From Bradyrhizobium sp. SZCCT0231 (lineage in GTDB: Bacteria; Pseudomonadota; Alphaproteobacteria; Rhizobiales; Xanthobacteraceae): a stretch of DNA of 64,000 bases. The position numbers were made by a program, and so were the translations under genes. Of this stretch, positions 7,300 through 15,618 are shown one piece after another. The first letter of the stretch is position 1; every line of letters begins with the position of its first letter. The notes under the pieces were generated by a model that saw only the letters and a program-made list of their open reading frames with translations, was not told the DNA's origin and searched no databases. Location of the stretch: assembly GCF_018130245.1 (NCBI RefSeq), contig NZ_JAFCKP010000013.1, forward strand, positions 1 to 64,000. Reading direction: 5' to 3'.

Positions 7300-9987
7300 A
7301 TGTCCGCCGAATTGACGCCGCCCCCTGAGAAAAGGCGAACATTCTCGCTCTCCATCGGCCAGCTCACCTTCGGCAGCTTTCTGTTGGTGCTGGCGGTGAT
7401 CATCGTCACCTCGACCGCGAGCGTGATTGCGATCCGCCATATCGACACGACCTTCGCCGAGTTGCAGCGGCTGCAGAGCGTCGGCGACCTTGCCGAGGAC
7501 ATCGACCGCCGCATGAACGAGCTGCGGCTCGCCGCGCGCGACTTCGTCACAGACCCCGGCGCCGGCATCCAGTTCCAGCAAGTGGGCGAGGCGGCCTCGA
7601 CCCTGAGTGACATCCTGAAGAAGACCCGCATCGAGCTCGCGCCCGAGCAGCAGGACATGATCGACGGGGTCACCGAGCGGCTTGCGACCTATCGCAGTGG
7701 CCTCGAGCGAATCTCCACCCTGATCGACCGCCGCGCCCAGCTGCTCGCCGGCCTGCCGCCGCTGCGCGAACAGTTCGATGCGGCGGTCTCCGGGACCGCA
7801 GACCGCGAGCTCGCCTCGCGCCTGTCCGAGGCGCAGAGCCGGATCGCGCTCGGATTGCTCGCGCGCAACCCGTCGGCGGCCGAGCAGGCCGCACAGGGCA
7901 TGCGTGCGATGGATATCACCGATCCCAAGCTCAAGGTGGCGGTGAATGATTATGCCGAGGCGATCATGGCGGTCGCCGTCCGCGAGCGTCAGATCGCCGA
8001 CATCGACCGCGAGGTGCTCGGCACCGAGGGCCGGCTGATCGGTCGCGTCACCGAATTGTTGCGCGAGGTCAGCGCCCGCCGCGGGCACGTGCTGTCGCGC
8101 GATTTTGCCCGCACGCTGACGGAGGCGCGATGGCAGAGCATCGTGCTCGGTACGGTCGGCGTGCTGATCGGCATCGGCGCTGCGTTGTTCGTGGTGCGCA
8201 GGACGGTGCGTCCGCTCGCCCAGATCGCGCGATCCATTCGCGCGCTCGCGGCCGGCCGGAAAGACGCGTCGATTCCGTCCGCCGACCTCGACAACGAGAT
8301 CGGCGACATCGCGCGGGCGGCCGAAGTGTTCCGCCGCGCGCTGGAGGAGGCCGACACCGCGCGCGAGGCGGCGGTGCGCGCGCTCACCGAGCAGCGGCTC
8401 GCCGAGGAGAGCTACCGAAAACTGTTCGAGGGCTCGGTCGACGGCATCTATGTGACGACACCGGCCGGCGATCTCCTCAACGCCAATCCGGCGCTGGCGC
8501 GGATGATGGGCTATGACAGCCCGCAGCACCTGATCGACAGCATCAACGACATCGCCCACACGATCTACGTCCATCCCGAGGCGCGCGCCGAATACCAGCG
8601 GCTGATGGCGCGCGACGGCATGGTGCGCGAGTTCGAGTATCAGGTGCGCCAGCGCAACGGCAACATCCTCTGGCTCTCCGACAGCGCCACGGGCGTGCGG
8701 GACGAGCAGGGCAACATCGTTCGCTACGAGGGCACGCTGCGCGACATCACCGACCAGAAGCGCGCGGAAGACGCCATCGCCGAAGGCCGGCGCCTGCTCC
8801 AGCAAGTCATCGACACCGTGCCCGCGGTGATCAACGTCAAGGACCGCAATCTGCGCTACGTGCTGATGAACCGCTACATGGCGGGCATCTTCGGCATCGA
8901 GCCCGGCGATGCGCTCGGCCGCACCACGGCCGACCTGATGTCGCGCTATGGCGCGGCCAAGTCCGACGAGAGCGACAAGAGGGTGCTCAAGCTCCGCAAA
9001 GGGCTCGGCTTCTACGAGGAGGAGTACAAGGACGCGGCAGGCAACATGCGGCAATGGCTGGTCAACAAGCTGCCGCTGCTCGATGCCGAGGGCGAGATCG
9101 AGCGGATCGTGACCGTCGCGCTCGACATCGGCGAGCGCAAGCGCGGCGAGCAGGAGATGCGCAAGGCCAAGGAAGCCGCCGAAACCGCGTTGCGCAATCT
9201 GCGCGAAACCCAGGCCTCGCTGATCGAGGCGGAGAAGCTCGCCGCGCTTGGGCGCCTGGTCGCCGGTGTCGCCCATGAGGTCAACAATCCCGTCGGCATC
9301 AGCCTCACGGTCGCCTCCGCGCTGGAGCGCAAGACCGCAATGTTCACCGCCGATGTCGAGCGCGGCGAGCTACGCCGCTCCACGCTCAACGACTTCCTCA
9401 GTACCAGTCGCGATGCGTCCTCGCAGCTCGTCTCCAATCTCAACCGCGCCGCTGAGCTGATTCAGTCGTTCAAGCAGGTCGCCGCCGACCGCAATTATTC
9501 GGATCAGCGTACTTTCGATCTCGGCGACCTCACCGAGCAGGTGGTGATGAGCCTGCGGCCGGGCCTGCGCAAGCACAATCTGACGCTCAACGTCGAGTGC
9601 CAGCCGGATCTGACCATGAACAGCTATCCCGGCCCGTACGGCCAGGTGCTGACCAACCTGTTTCTCAATTCGGTGGCGCACGCCTTCCCGGACGGCCGGC
9701 CGGGGACCATCGAGATCCAGGCGCGCGAGTCCGGCAAGGACAATGTCGAGATCATCTTCTCTGACAATGGCTGCGGCATGTCGCTCGACGTCCGCCGCCG
9801 TGCCTTCGATCCGTTCTTCACGACACGGCGCGACCAGGGCGGCACCGGCCTCGGGCTGCACATCGTCTACAGCATCGTCACCAACCGGCTCGGCGGGCGG
9901 CTCGATCTCGATTCCGAACCGGGCGGCGGCACCCGTATCCAGATCATCCTGCCGCGCGTAGCGCCGCTCGAGCAGGCCGCGGAATAG
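7300..9987 (+). CDS. Membrane sensor histidine kinase with HAMP and two PAS domains
   Basis: This 895-residue kinase has a transmembrane segment near residues 25-45, a mainly helical sensory region, a second transmembrane segment near 275-295, a HAMP linker, and two PAS domains (about 370-490 and 500-615). A coiled coil leads to a HisKA-type domain with phospho-acceptor His659 in GVAHEVNNP. The ATPase domain has NLFLNS (N box), DNGCGM around residue 822 and GGTGLGLHI. The overall plan matches large hybrid-less sensor kinases. No response regulator gene adjoins it, so its partner is unknown. The start is the ATG at 7300 after the weak CCACCA. Confidence 0.88.
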   Translation: MSAELTPPPEKRRTFSLSIGQLTFGSFLLVLAVIIVTSTASVIAIRHIDTTFAELQRLQSVGDLAEDIDRRMNELRLAARDFVTDPGAGIQFQQVGEAASTLSDILKKTRIELAPEQQDMIDGVTERLATYRSGLERISTLIDRRAQLLAGLPPLREQFDAAVSGTADRELASRLSEAQSRIALGLLARNPSAAEQAAQGMRAMDITDPKLKVAVNDYAEAIMAVAVRERQIADIDREVLGTEGRLIGRVTELLREVSARRGHVLSRDFARTLTEARWQSIVLGTVGVLIGIGAALFVVRRTVRPLAQIARSIRALAAGRKDASIPSADLDNEIGDIARAAEVFRRALEEADTAREAAVRALTEQRLAEESYRKLFEGSVDGIYVTTPAGDLLNANPALARMMGYDSPQHLIDSINDIAHTIYVHPEARAEYQRLMARDGMVREFEYQVRQRNGNILWLSDSATGVRDEQGNIVRYEGTLRDITDQKRAEDAIAEGRRLLQQVIDTVPAVINVKDRNLRYVLMNRYMAGIFGIEPGDALGRTTADLMSRYGAAKSDESDKRVLKLRKGLGFYEEEYKDAAGNMRQWLVNKLPLLDAEGEIERIVTVALDIGERKRGEQEMRKAKEAAETALRNLRETQASLIEAEKLAALGRLVAGVAHEVNNPVGISLTVASALERKTAMFTADVERGELRRSTLNDFLSTSRDASSQLVSNLNRAAELIQSFKQVAADRNYSDQRTFDLGDLTEQVVMSLRPGLRKHNLTLNVECQPDLTMNSYPGPYGQVLTNLFLNSVAHAFPDGRPGTIEIQARESGKDNVEIIFSDNGCGMSLDVRRRAFDPFFTTRRDQGGTGLGLHIVYSIVTNRLGGRLDLDSEPGGGTRIQIILPRVAPLEQAAE

Positions 9988-10341
9988 CTAATCGACCTCT
10001 GCGAGCTTGTGCAGGGTGGCGCCGAAAATCAGGCTGGCCTTGCCGACCAGCGCTGTGCCCGTCATCTCCGCGCGCGTGTCCGTGTAGGTGCCGCTGACGC
10101 CGATGCCGACTGGGGCAGGGCCGCCGAACAGCGGATTGTCATCGCCCCGAGGCGACGTGTGCCGTTGCACCAGCACCTCGCCTTTGAAGGTGTTGTTGTC
10201 CTTCACCGTGTAGCTGCCGGTGTAATAGAGGTAGGCATCGCCGCCAAGAATCTTGCCGTCGCGGAAGAGAATCACACCGCTGCCCTTGCCGACTCGACCA
10301 TCGAGCAGGGTCACGTGGATTGAATAGAGGCCGTTCTTCAT
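9988..10341 (-). CDS. GrlR-family regulatory protein
   Basis: This 117-residue protein begins MKNGLYSIHVTLLDG and has a compact beta-rich pattern ending in GATLHKLAEVD. It resembles the GrlR family, named after the enterobacterial type III secretion repressor; members in Bradyrhizobium are common and their function is not established. The ATG at 10341 follows ACGGGACGTT and starts exactly at the family N-terminus; an extension to 10497 is possible but unsupported. It converges on the histidine kinase gene, and the two stop codons abut (TAGCTA). Confidence 0.65.
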   Translation of the reverse strand: MKNGLYSIHVTLLDGRVGKGSGVILFRDGKILGGDAYLYYTGSYTVKDNNTFKGEVLVQRHTSPRGDDNPLFGGPAPVGIGVSGTYTDTRAEMTGTALVGKASLIFGATLHKLAEVD

Positions 10342-10601
10342 AACGTCCCGTAGGCCGGCCGCCATCGCCCAATGGCGTAGCCGGTCCGCTTTTATGCCAA
10401 AGCCCATCCCCTCGCGCAACGCGGCAGTTTGCCGGCCGGTCGCGGGAGCCCGCAGTGGCAAGCCGTAGTTGTCCCGGCTTGTGCGTGACGCCGTCATGAC
10501 GCTCTGATGGTGAGGCGAGGCCCGCCGTTACGAATCAGAGTTGGCCCGCGAAATGCATAATCATCATTGCACTGGCCGCGGGGTGCTGGAGCAAGACGAA
10601 C

Positions 10602-11099
10602 GTGACCAACTGGATCGATTCCGGCGGCGATGAGCCGTGTCTGTACAGTGTGCGTCCCACGAATTGCAGAAGCGTACAACGGCGGATTGGCAGTGCGATC
10701 CGCCGGCGAAACCTGACAAGGCTGGCGTGCGCCCTGGCCTTGATTGCGTTCGCAGTCCCCTTTGGCCACGCGCGCGACCGCGGGCAGTTTGCCAACACCA
10801 ATGCCGAATTGAAGGCATGGTTCGACAGTCTGCGCAGCGGCAAGGGGCCTTGCTGCTCCGATGCCGACGGCTCGGCGCTCTCGGACTCCGACTGGGACAG
10901 CAAGGACGGGCACTATCGCGTCCGCATCCCGCGCCATGGCTACGTGCTCGATGGGCAGCAGCAGGAGTTCGTCTGGGTCGACGTGCCCGAGGAGGCCGTT
11001 ATCTCGGAGCCGAACCGGGTGGGGCGCACCATGGTCTGGCCGATCTACGGCTACATGGGCGTCACCATCCGCTGCTTTATGCCCGGTAGCATGACTTAG
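10602..11099 (+). CDS. Secreted protein of unknown function
   Basis: This 165-residue protein has a basic N-terminus, a hydrophobic segment at about 40-55 (RLACALALIAFAVPFGHA) that looks like a signal peptide, and a mature part with KGPCCSDADG, HYRVRIP and GYMGVTIRCFMPG. The four cysteines suggest disulfides in the periplasm. A later start nearer the signal sequence is possible, but no better ATG occurs before it. The family is not recognised; similar proteins are frequent in Bradyrhizobium. Confidence 0.6.
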   Translation: MTNWIDSGGDEPCLYSVRPTNCRSVQRRIGSAIRRRNLTRLACALALIAFAVPFGHARDRGQFANTNAELKAWFDSLRSGKGPCCSDADGSALSDSDWDSKDGHYRVRIPRHGYVLDGQQQEFVWVDVPEEAVISEPNRVGRTMVWPIYGYMGVTIRCFMPGSMT

Positions 11100-11104
11100 C
11101 CGCA

Positions 11105-11124
11105 CGGGGCGTCACGTCGCCCCG
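11105..11124. terminator. GC-rich hairpin, possible terminator
   Basis: CGGGGCG and CGCCCCG pair perfectly around a 6-base loop just downstream of the secreted-protein gene and ahead of the convergent VOC gene. No T-run follows, so intrinsic termination is uncertain. Confidence 0.4.
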
Positions 11125-11158
11125 GTGGGATGCCTGAGACGGCCAACGCCGCGTCACG

Positions 11159-11545
11159 TCAGGTGTATTTCTTGTCGCGCTCGAGCAGCTCGATGGAGAT
11201 GCCTTCGGGGCCGCGGATGAAGCAGATGCGCACGCCCGGCCGGATGGTCGTCGGCTCGCGCGTGAACGTGACGCCTTTGGCCTTGATCTCGGCGGCGACG
11301 GCGTCGATGTCCTTCACCGTCAGGCCGAAATGGTCGAGACCCTGATGCGGGTGCGGGGGCGGCGGGTTGACGGCGCTGTCGCCCTCGAGCGGTGCGATGA
11401 AGATCCTCGCGCCGCCGAGGTTCACGTCGATCCGTCCTGGCGCGCGCACGATCTCGCCACCAAGGATGTCCCGCAGCCAGGCCGCCGTGGCCTCCGGATC
11501 GGGGCTGCGCAGATGGACGTGATCCCAAGTGACGGCGATTGGCAT
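11159..11545 (-). CDS. VOC-superfamily protein (glyoxalase/dioxygenase fold)
   Basis: This 128-residue protein is a single vicinal-oxygen-chelate module. HVHLRSPDPEATAAW opens the first beta-alpha-beta unit; LDHFGLTVKD and ISIELLER hold the second-unit metal ligands (candidate His and Glu). Proteins of this type act as lyases, isomerases or dioxygenases, and the substrate is not apparent. The ATG at 11545 is preceded by GGGAGAATATGAA and matches the family start. Confidence 0.78.
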   Translation of the reverse strand: MPIAVTWDHVHLRSPDPEATAAWLRDILGGEIVRAPGRIDVNLGGARIFIAPLEGDSAVNPPPPHPHQGLDHFGLTVKDIDAVAAEIKAKGVTFTREPTTIRPGVRICFIRGPEGISIELLERDKKYT

Positions 11546-11728
11546 TTCATATTCTCCCAACGGGGGTCTTTCGATGTTGCGGCGCATGTTAGCGGCCTCG
11601 GCGGGTGGTCGCCACCGCCCTTGCCGACTCGCATGAAGCGCGGGAACCTTAGTTCCTCTGCCGGATTAAGGTAAGCAGCGACCGAATCCACCGTTGATGG
11701 TGCTTCGGCCGCGATCGGTGATGCAACC

Positions 11729-12301
11729 ATGAATGCCAGGCTCGACCGGATTGGATCGGGGCGCTTCGCCGGGGCCAGCGAACGACTGGCGCGCGCCGTA
11801 ACGATCGCGAGCGTCTCGTTTGGCCGTAGCCTTCTGTGGCTGCTGGCGGCAATTATCGTCGGCTGCGGCGTCTGGATGCTGCTGCCTTTTACCAAAGGCA
11901 ATAGTGCTGAGCCGGTGAGGGCGGAGCTGGCGGCTGTTGAGGCGGTTCCCTTGGGCGATGCGTCCGCAGTGGCGTTGCCGGCGTCTGAAGCCCAGGTGCC
12001 GGTCGCAGCAGAACTCGGTCGTCTCAGGATTTCATCGCAGACCTGGCGCCGCGGCGGCCTTGGCTCCAAAGCCCTGGTGACGTTTACGCTGCGAAACGAC
12101 AATGACTATGCCGTAAAAGATGTCGAGATCGTCTGCGCCTTCACGCGGCGCGACGGCAGTCATCTTACCGATCGCAGCCGCGTGCTGGCGGATTCGGTCA
12201 GCATGAAGAGCCGCAAGACATTTGCGCATATCCCCGTCGGCTTCGTTAACGTGAATGCCGACCAGGCAAAATGTTCGCTGGTTGCAGCACGCCGCGCTTA
12301 A
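11729..12301 (+). CDS. Membrane-anchored protein with FxLYD-like beta domain, function unknown
   Basis: This 190-residue protein has a transmembrane segment at about 34-52 (SLLWLLAAIIVGCGVWMLL), an Ala/Pro-rich linker, and a C-terminal beta domain. LRISSQTWRRGG and VTFTLRNDNDYAVKDVEIVC in that domain resemble FxLYD-type modules that describe differences between covalent environments of secreted proteins. The topology is probably N-terminus inside and domain in the periplasm. No known function is assigned. Confidence 0.6.
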   Translation: MNARLDRIGSGRFAGASERLARAVTIASVSFGRSLLWLLAAIIVGCGVWMLLPFTKGNSAEPVRAELAAVEAVPLGDASAVALPASEAQVPVAAELGRLRISSQTWRRGGLGSKALVTFTLRNDNDYAVKDVEIVCAFTRRDGSHLTDRSRVLADSVSMKSRKTFAHIPVGFVNVNADQAKCSLVAARRA

Positions 12302-12457
12302 AGACGGCGTGTTCCGGTAGCGGAAAAGTTACTCTCATGGTCCTTGGCCAAAAAACCATGCATCGCCATTTGAACCGAAGGGCTGGGCCAGGAACCAATT
12401 GAAAGACCGCCTGTTGAGGCGGAGAGAGCCCATGCGGGGATGCGGGGAGCGCGGCCA

Positions 12458-12964
12458 ATGCCCATCCTTAGGTACTTCATTTTTGTCGGTGGAGCCTTGC
12501 TCGCACTGCTGCTTGTGGCGGATTTCGTTTCCCCGGCGGCGCCCGTAGCGCAAGCCGTCGCGACCGCAGGCAACGACCAGCCTCTGATCCGAATCCGGTC
12601 CGATCGTCATCTGCCTGAGCGCGTCGTGCTCGATACCAGCCAGCCGACGATTGCCGCACCTGCGGTGAAGACTGCTGCCGTCGTTGCGCCTCAGCCGCCG
12701 GTGCAGGACGCAACGTCGGCGGCTCTCGCCGAGATGTCAGCCAAGGCGCGGGTGCGCGAGACGTTCGCCCAGTTCACACCGGGCCCGAAGGCCGATTCCA
12801 AGGCTCAGGCGGAGGTACCGGCTGCTTCTCCGACCCGGGTCCAGCCCAAGCGCAAGATAGTCAGGGCGCATCCGGCGCCGCAGTATTATGGTGGGCCGCA
12901 GTATGGCCGGCCGATGATGGTGGCACAGCAGCCGCATTTCGGCCTCTTCAATACGACTTGGTGA
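12458..12964 (+). CDS. Membrane-anchored proline/alanine-rich protein
   Basis: This 168-residue protein begins MPILRYFIFVGGALLALL, an uncleaved signal anchor or signal peptide. The rest is Pro/Ala/Val-rich with a basic PKRKIVRAHP patch and an aromatic tail (YYGGPQYGRP...FGLFNTTW). The ATG at 12458 has GGGGAG eight bases upstream. Proteins with this layout occur widely in Bradyrhizobium but have no assigned role. Confidence 0.65.
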   Translation: MPILRYFIFVGGALLALLLVADFVSPAAPVAQAVATAGNDQPLIRIRSDRHLPERVVLDTSQPTIAAPAVKTAAVVAPQPPVQDATSAALAEMSAKARVRETFAQFTPGPKADSKAQAEVPAASPTRVQPKRKIVRAHPAPQYYGGPQYGRPMMVAQQPHFGLFNTTW

Positions 12965-12976
12965 CGGCGTCTTCGA

Positions 12977-13009
12977 CCCGCCTCGATGGGAGGCGGGAAG
13001 GGCTTTTTA
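12977..13009 (+). terminator. Rho-independent terminator
   Basis: CCCGCCT and AGGCGGG form a stem around a 7-base loop and are followed by AAGGGCTTTTTAT. It lies 13 bases after the stop of the proline-rich protein gene and upstream of the tRNA gene. Confidence 0.75.
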
Positions 13010-13116
13010 TTGGCCGGCCTCTCTGCTAATTCGAACCGATCCGAACGCCGTCTGGTGTGCTGGTTCGTCGCCAGCGCCGGTCGGGCGAATCTCGGTGGCC
13101 CGTTGCCCGGGCCAGG

Positions 13117-13193
13117 GCGCTCGTAGCTCAGCTGGATAGAGCATCGGATTTCGATTCCGAGGGTCGGAGGTTCGAATCCTTCCGAGCGCGCCA
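13117..13193 (+). tRNA. tRNA-Arg (anticodon TCG)
   Basis: The 77-base cloverleaf is complete. The acceptor GCGCTCG/CGAGCGC is followed by discriminator G and an encoded CCA; the D stem is GCTC/GAGC, the anticodon stem TCGGA/TCCGA with loop TTTCGAT, and the T arm contains TTCGAAT. The anticodon TCG (13151-13153) reads CGA arginine codons. No integrated element is seen at its 3' end within the window. Confidence 0.95.
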
Positions 13194-13267
13194 ATCCTCC
13201 GTTGTTCCAGCTATGTTCCGGAACGGCGCTGACGCCGGGGCGGGGTCGCGAGGGCCTGCGGTGTCAA

Positions 13268-14266
13268 TCAGCCTGCCCGGACACCGCCTTGCCGGCCGCG
13301 TGCCAGCGTGTCGGACGGCGCCTCGTGGAAGGTCGCGCGGTAGGCTGCGGCAAATTCACCGAGGTGATGGAAGCCCTGGGCGCGTGCGCAGGTGGCAACG
13401 GTGACGCCGCCGCCTTTGAGGAGGCGGACGCGGGTCGCCCACAGCCTCTTCAGGCGAATGTACTGGTGCAGGCTCATGCCACGCACCTTGCTGACGGCGC
13501 CGCCGAGGGTCCGGATCGAGACGTCAAACTCGCGGGCGAGATCGGCCGTATAGATCGGAGCGGTCGGATAGGTCGCGACGTAATCGTCGATGCCCTGCAC
13601 GAGCTTGATTGCGCGCTCGCTCTGGACCGAGGCGCTCCGATCCGACATCGAATCGATCCGAAATAAATCGTCGAGCGCGAGCAGCAGGCCTTCCTGGAGA
13701 TGGGCCGCAACTTCGGTGGTTTCGAACAGGCGCGGCTGCACTGATGCGGTGCGCAGGATGTCGAGCAGGAGCTGCCGCGTGTGGAGCAGGGCGGGCCGGT
13801 TCGCGACGTGGGCCCGCAAATGGTTGGCGTGGTCGAACCAGCCCCGGTCTCCCAGCGCGGGGGAGAAGATGATCATGGCATGATGATTGGTCCGGGGCTC
13901 GACGAATTGGCACTCATCGTTGCCGCGGAGCGCAACGAAGAAGCGGGCGTCGAGATCCACTCCCTTGAAACTGGCCTGAAGATCGTCGGTCATCGACAGG
14001 ATCACCATCCCGCCCGGCATCCGATAGGCGGTGTCGAGGATGCGCGCGAACGATCTCATCACGATGATGCGGCACGCCGGCAGGGAGACGACGGCGCGGG
14101 CCGCCGCGAAGTTCGGGATGTCGAGCGGAATGCTTCTCGCATCCTCCATCGTCTCGACCGGCCGAAACGCATCGACGTCGGAAAAGCCGATCAGTTGAAG
14201 CGCGGAGGACGGAGCGAGGTTGTCGAACAACATGGTTCTGGCCGGCCGCGGAAATGAGACAATCAA
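13268..14266 (-). CDS. AraC-family transcriptional regulator
   Basis: This 332-residue regulator has an N-terminal AraC-binding-like domain (about 1-200) and a C-terminal double helix-turn-helix. YTADLAREFDVSIRTLGGAV and the following MSLHQYIRLKRL give the first helix pair; the second runs through CARAQGFHHLGEFAAAYR. The open frame starts at a TTG (14266); an ATG at 14233 (MLFDNLAPS) is an equally plausible start. The upstream region (14267-14608) carries a FixK/FNR-like palindrome. The target is unknown. Confidence 0.82.
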   Translation of the reverse strand: MIVSFPRPARTMLFDNLAPSSALQLIGFSDVDAFRPVETMEDARSIPLDIPNFAAARAVVSLPACRIIVMRSFARILDTAYRMPGGMVILSMTDDLQASFKGVDLDARFFVALRGNDECQFVEPRTNHHAMIIFSPALGDRGWFDHANHLRAHVANRPALLHTRQLLLDILRTASVQPRLFETTEVAAHLQEGLLLALDDLFRIDSMSDRSASVQSERAIKLVQGIDDYVATYPTAPIYTADLAREFDVSIRTLGGAVSKVRGMSLHQYIRLKRLWATRVRLLKGGGVTVATCARAQGFHHLGEFAAAYRATFHEAPSDTLARGRQGGVRAG

Positions 14267-14508
14267 ATAAACGTCGATGCATCGCCATCAATGGCGAAAC
14301 ATCGCGTTTCAGTAAACCGGATTCCGGGCCGTAGTATTGCGGACATCATGGCATGAAGTCCGCCGGATCATTGTCACCGTCAACGTTCTCGGCTCATCGG
14401 TTCGCCGGACGCGAGAGCAACGAAATACTCTCCGCATGCAGGCAGCCGAAGCACGCAAAGCTCCGTCCCTTCGCTATTGCAGACTGACGGTATCGGCTGA
14501 TTTCAACT

Positions 14509-14522
14509 TTGATCTAGATCAG
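14509..14522. promoter_or_regulatory. FixK/FNR-like box
   Basis: TTGATCTAGATCAG matches the TTGAT-N4-ATCAA pattern bound by FNR/FixK proteins except for the last base, and contains a perfect TGATCTAGATCA palindrome. It lies 243 bases upstream of the TTG start of the divergent-facing AraC gene, farther than usual for a direct activator site. Confidence 0.4.
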
Positions 14523-14577
14523 ATCTGAAGGGCTCCACGCCAGTGGCGGCCGCGCAAGACACAGAGCTCGCAAAAGC

Positions 14578-14603
14578 GAAGGGGCCCGAGGGAGGGCCCC
14601 TTC
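14578..14603 (-). terminator. Rho-independent terminator of the YYGPR-repeat gene
   Basis: GAAGGGGCCC and GGGCCCCTTC form a perfect 10-bp stem around a 6-base loop. On the minus strand it lies 5 bases after the gene's stop and is followed by GCTTTTGCG, a short T-run. Confidence 0.75.
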
Positions 14604-14608
14604 AAACC

Positions 14609-14899
14609 TCACCAGCGGCGATAGCCGTAATGACCATAGTAGCGCGGACCATAGTAGCGCGGACCGTAATAGCGCGGCCCATAATACCGCGGGCCGTAAT
14701 ATGGCCGCGGCCCGTAGTACCCATAGTAGTTCGGGCGCCACCAGCACTGTCCCCAGGCGTTGCAGACCATGCGGACCTGCTCGACGTCGGAGACCTGCGG
14801 TGTCGCAGGTGCGGGCGCGATGGGCATGGCGGATGCCGCCGACGACGCCGCGAGGGCGCCGAACAGGGACGCGGCGACGAGGCCAGTCTTGAAATTCAT
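14609..14899 (-). CDS. Secreted tyrosine/glycine/proline-rich repeat protein
   Basis: This 96-residue protein has a signal peptide (cleavage after SAASA, near residue 24) and a segment with two cysteines (MVCNAWGQCWW). Its C-terminal tail is made of YYGPR units, about five in a row, then YYGHYGYRRW. The tail is encoded by 15-bp direct repeats at roughly 14636-14716, so copy number may vary between strains. Tyr/Gly-rich secreted proteins of this sort may bind cell wall or envelope glycans, but that is speculation; no family is recognised. Confidence 0.7.
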   Translation of the reverse strand: MNFKTGLVAASLFGALAASSAASAMPIAPAPATPQVSDVEQVRMVCNAWGQCWWRPNYYGYYGPRPYYGPRYYGPRYYGPRYYGPRYYGHYGYRRW

Positions 14900-15167
14900 G
14901 ATGTCTTCCTCCGCTTACGCGACGCAGAATATCGAAGTTGTTCTGCTCAAATTGTGGCGGAACCGAAATGTAATGCTGATGAACAAACCTTCAGCGGACT
15001 GGCCGGCCCTGAATCCCAGCCCGCCAACTGGCCTCGGCCGCAGGACGATGCCGTGCCTTGAACCTTGCCTTGGACCTTGATCTTGCGCAATTCGCAAGTT
15101 TGCCTTGGCTCCTAGTGTTGCCGACGTGGCAGCGGCGTGGTGCCGGCTGCCGGGTAAGGTGATCTGG

Positions 15168-15578
15168 ATGCGAGTCATTCCAAATCTGTCGATCTCGCCG
15201 GAGAAGGTCTTCTTCGTCATCTCGAAATCGCGCCGGTCCGACAGCGAAGCGGCGGGGGGTGGTGTCGTCCTGGACTTCGGCGACGACGACATGAGCTACG
15301 GCCGCGGCGGACGCGGCCAGACCACGGACCGTGCGGAGCTCGCGGGCTTCATTCGCGCTCTCAATATCGACGAGCAGATCGATCTTGTGGCGCTGACTTG
15401 GCTCGGCCGCGGCGACGGCGATCTCTCCGATTGGCGCGAACTGCGCGCTCAGGCCGCGCAGGCACACAACCAGCGCACTGCCTCCTACCTGATCGGCACG
15501 CCGATGCTCGCCGACTATCTGGAAGAGGCTATGACGCAGTTCGGCAAGCCCTTCGAGGAATTCGAAGAACAGCTCTGA
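15168..15578 (+). CDS. DUF3775 domain protein
   Basis: This 136-residue protein starts MRVIPNLSISPEKV at an ATG preceded by AAGGTGAT. The central part (RAELAGFIRALNIDEQIDLV, LTWLGRGD) and the C-terminal ASYLIGTPMLADYLEEA match the DUF3775 pattern of small acidic alphaproteobacterial proteins of unknown function. It is followed 40 bases later by the host-attachment-like gene on the same strand, suggesting cotranscription. Confidence 0.7.
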   Translation: MRVIPNLSISPEKVFFVISKSRRSDSEAAGGGVVLDFGDDDMSYGRGGRGQTTDRAELAGFIRALNIDEQIDLVALTWLGRGDGDLSDWRELRAQAAQAHNQRTASYLIGTPMLADYLEEAMTQFGKPFEEFEEQL

Positions 15579-15618
15579 TGCCGGATGCGGCGTCTGCAAG
15601 CGTCAAGGAGAAGTAGTG

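Larger units (their letters stand above)
14267..14608. other. Intergenic region between AraC gene and YYGPR-repeat gene
   Basis: This 342-base stretch is less GC-rich than the coding DNA around it. It contains the FixK/FNR-like site at 14509-14522 and a strong hairpin at 14578-14603. A 63-codon open frame at 14337-14528 has no ribosome-binding site or recognisable features and is not called. Confidence 0.6.

Noticed and set aside
6096-7673. 525-codon minus-strand open frame
   Set aside because: Antisense to the EamA transporter and start of the kinase; shadow composition.
7210-9276. 688-codon minus-strand open frame
   Set aside because: Antisense to the PAS histidine kinase; no ribosome-binding site or family features.
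13117-13330. Integration site (att) at the tRNA-Arg gene
   Set aside because: No integrase gene and no duplicate of the tRNA 3' end is visible in the window.
14636-14716. Short direct repeats as a possible CRISPR array
   Set aside because: The 15-bp units are contiguous, have no spacers and encode YYGPR in frame.
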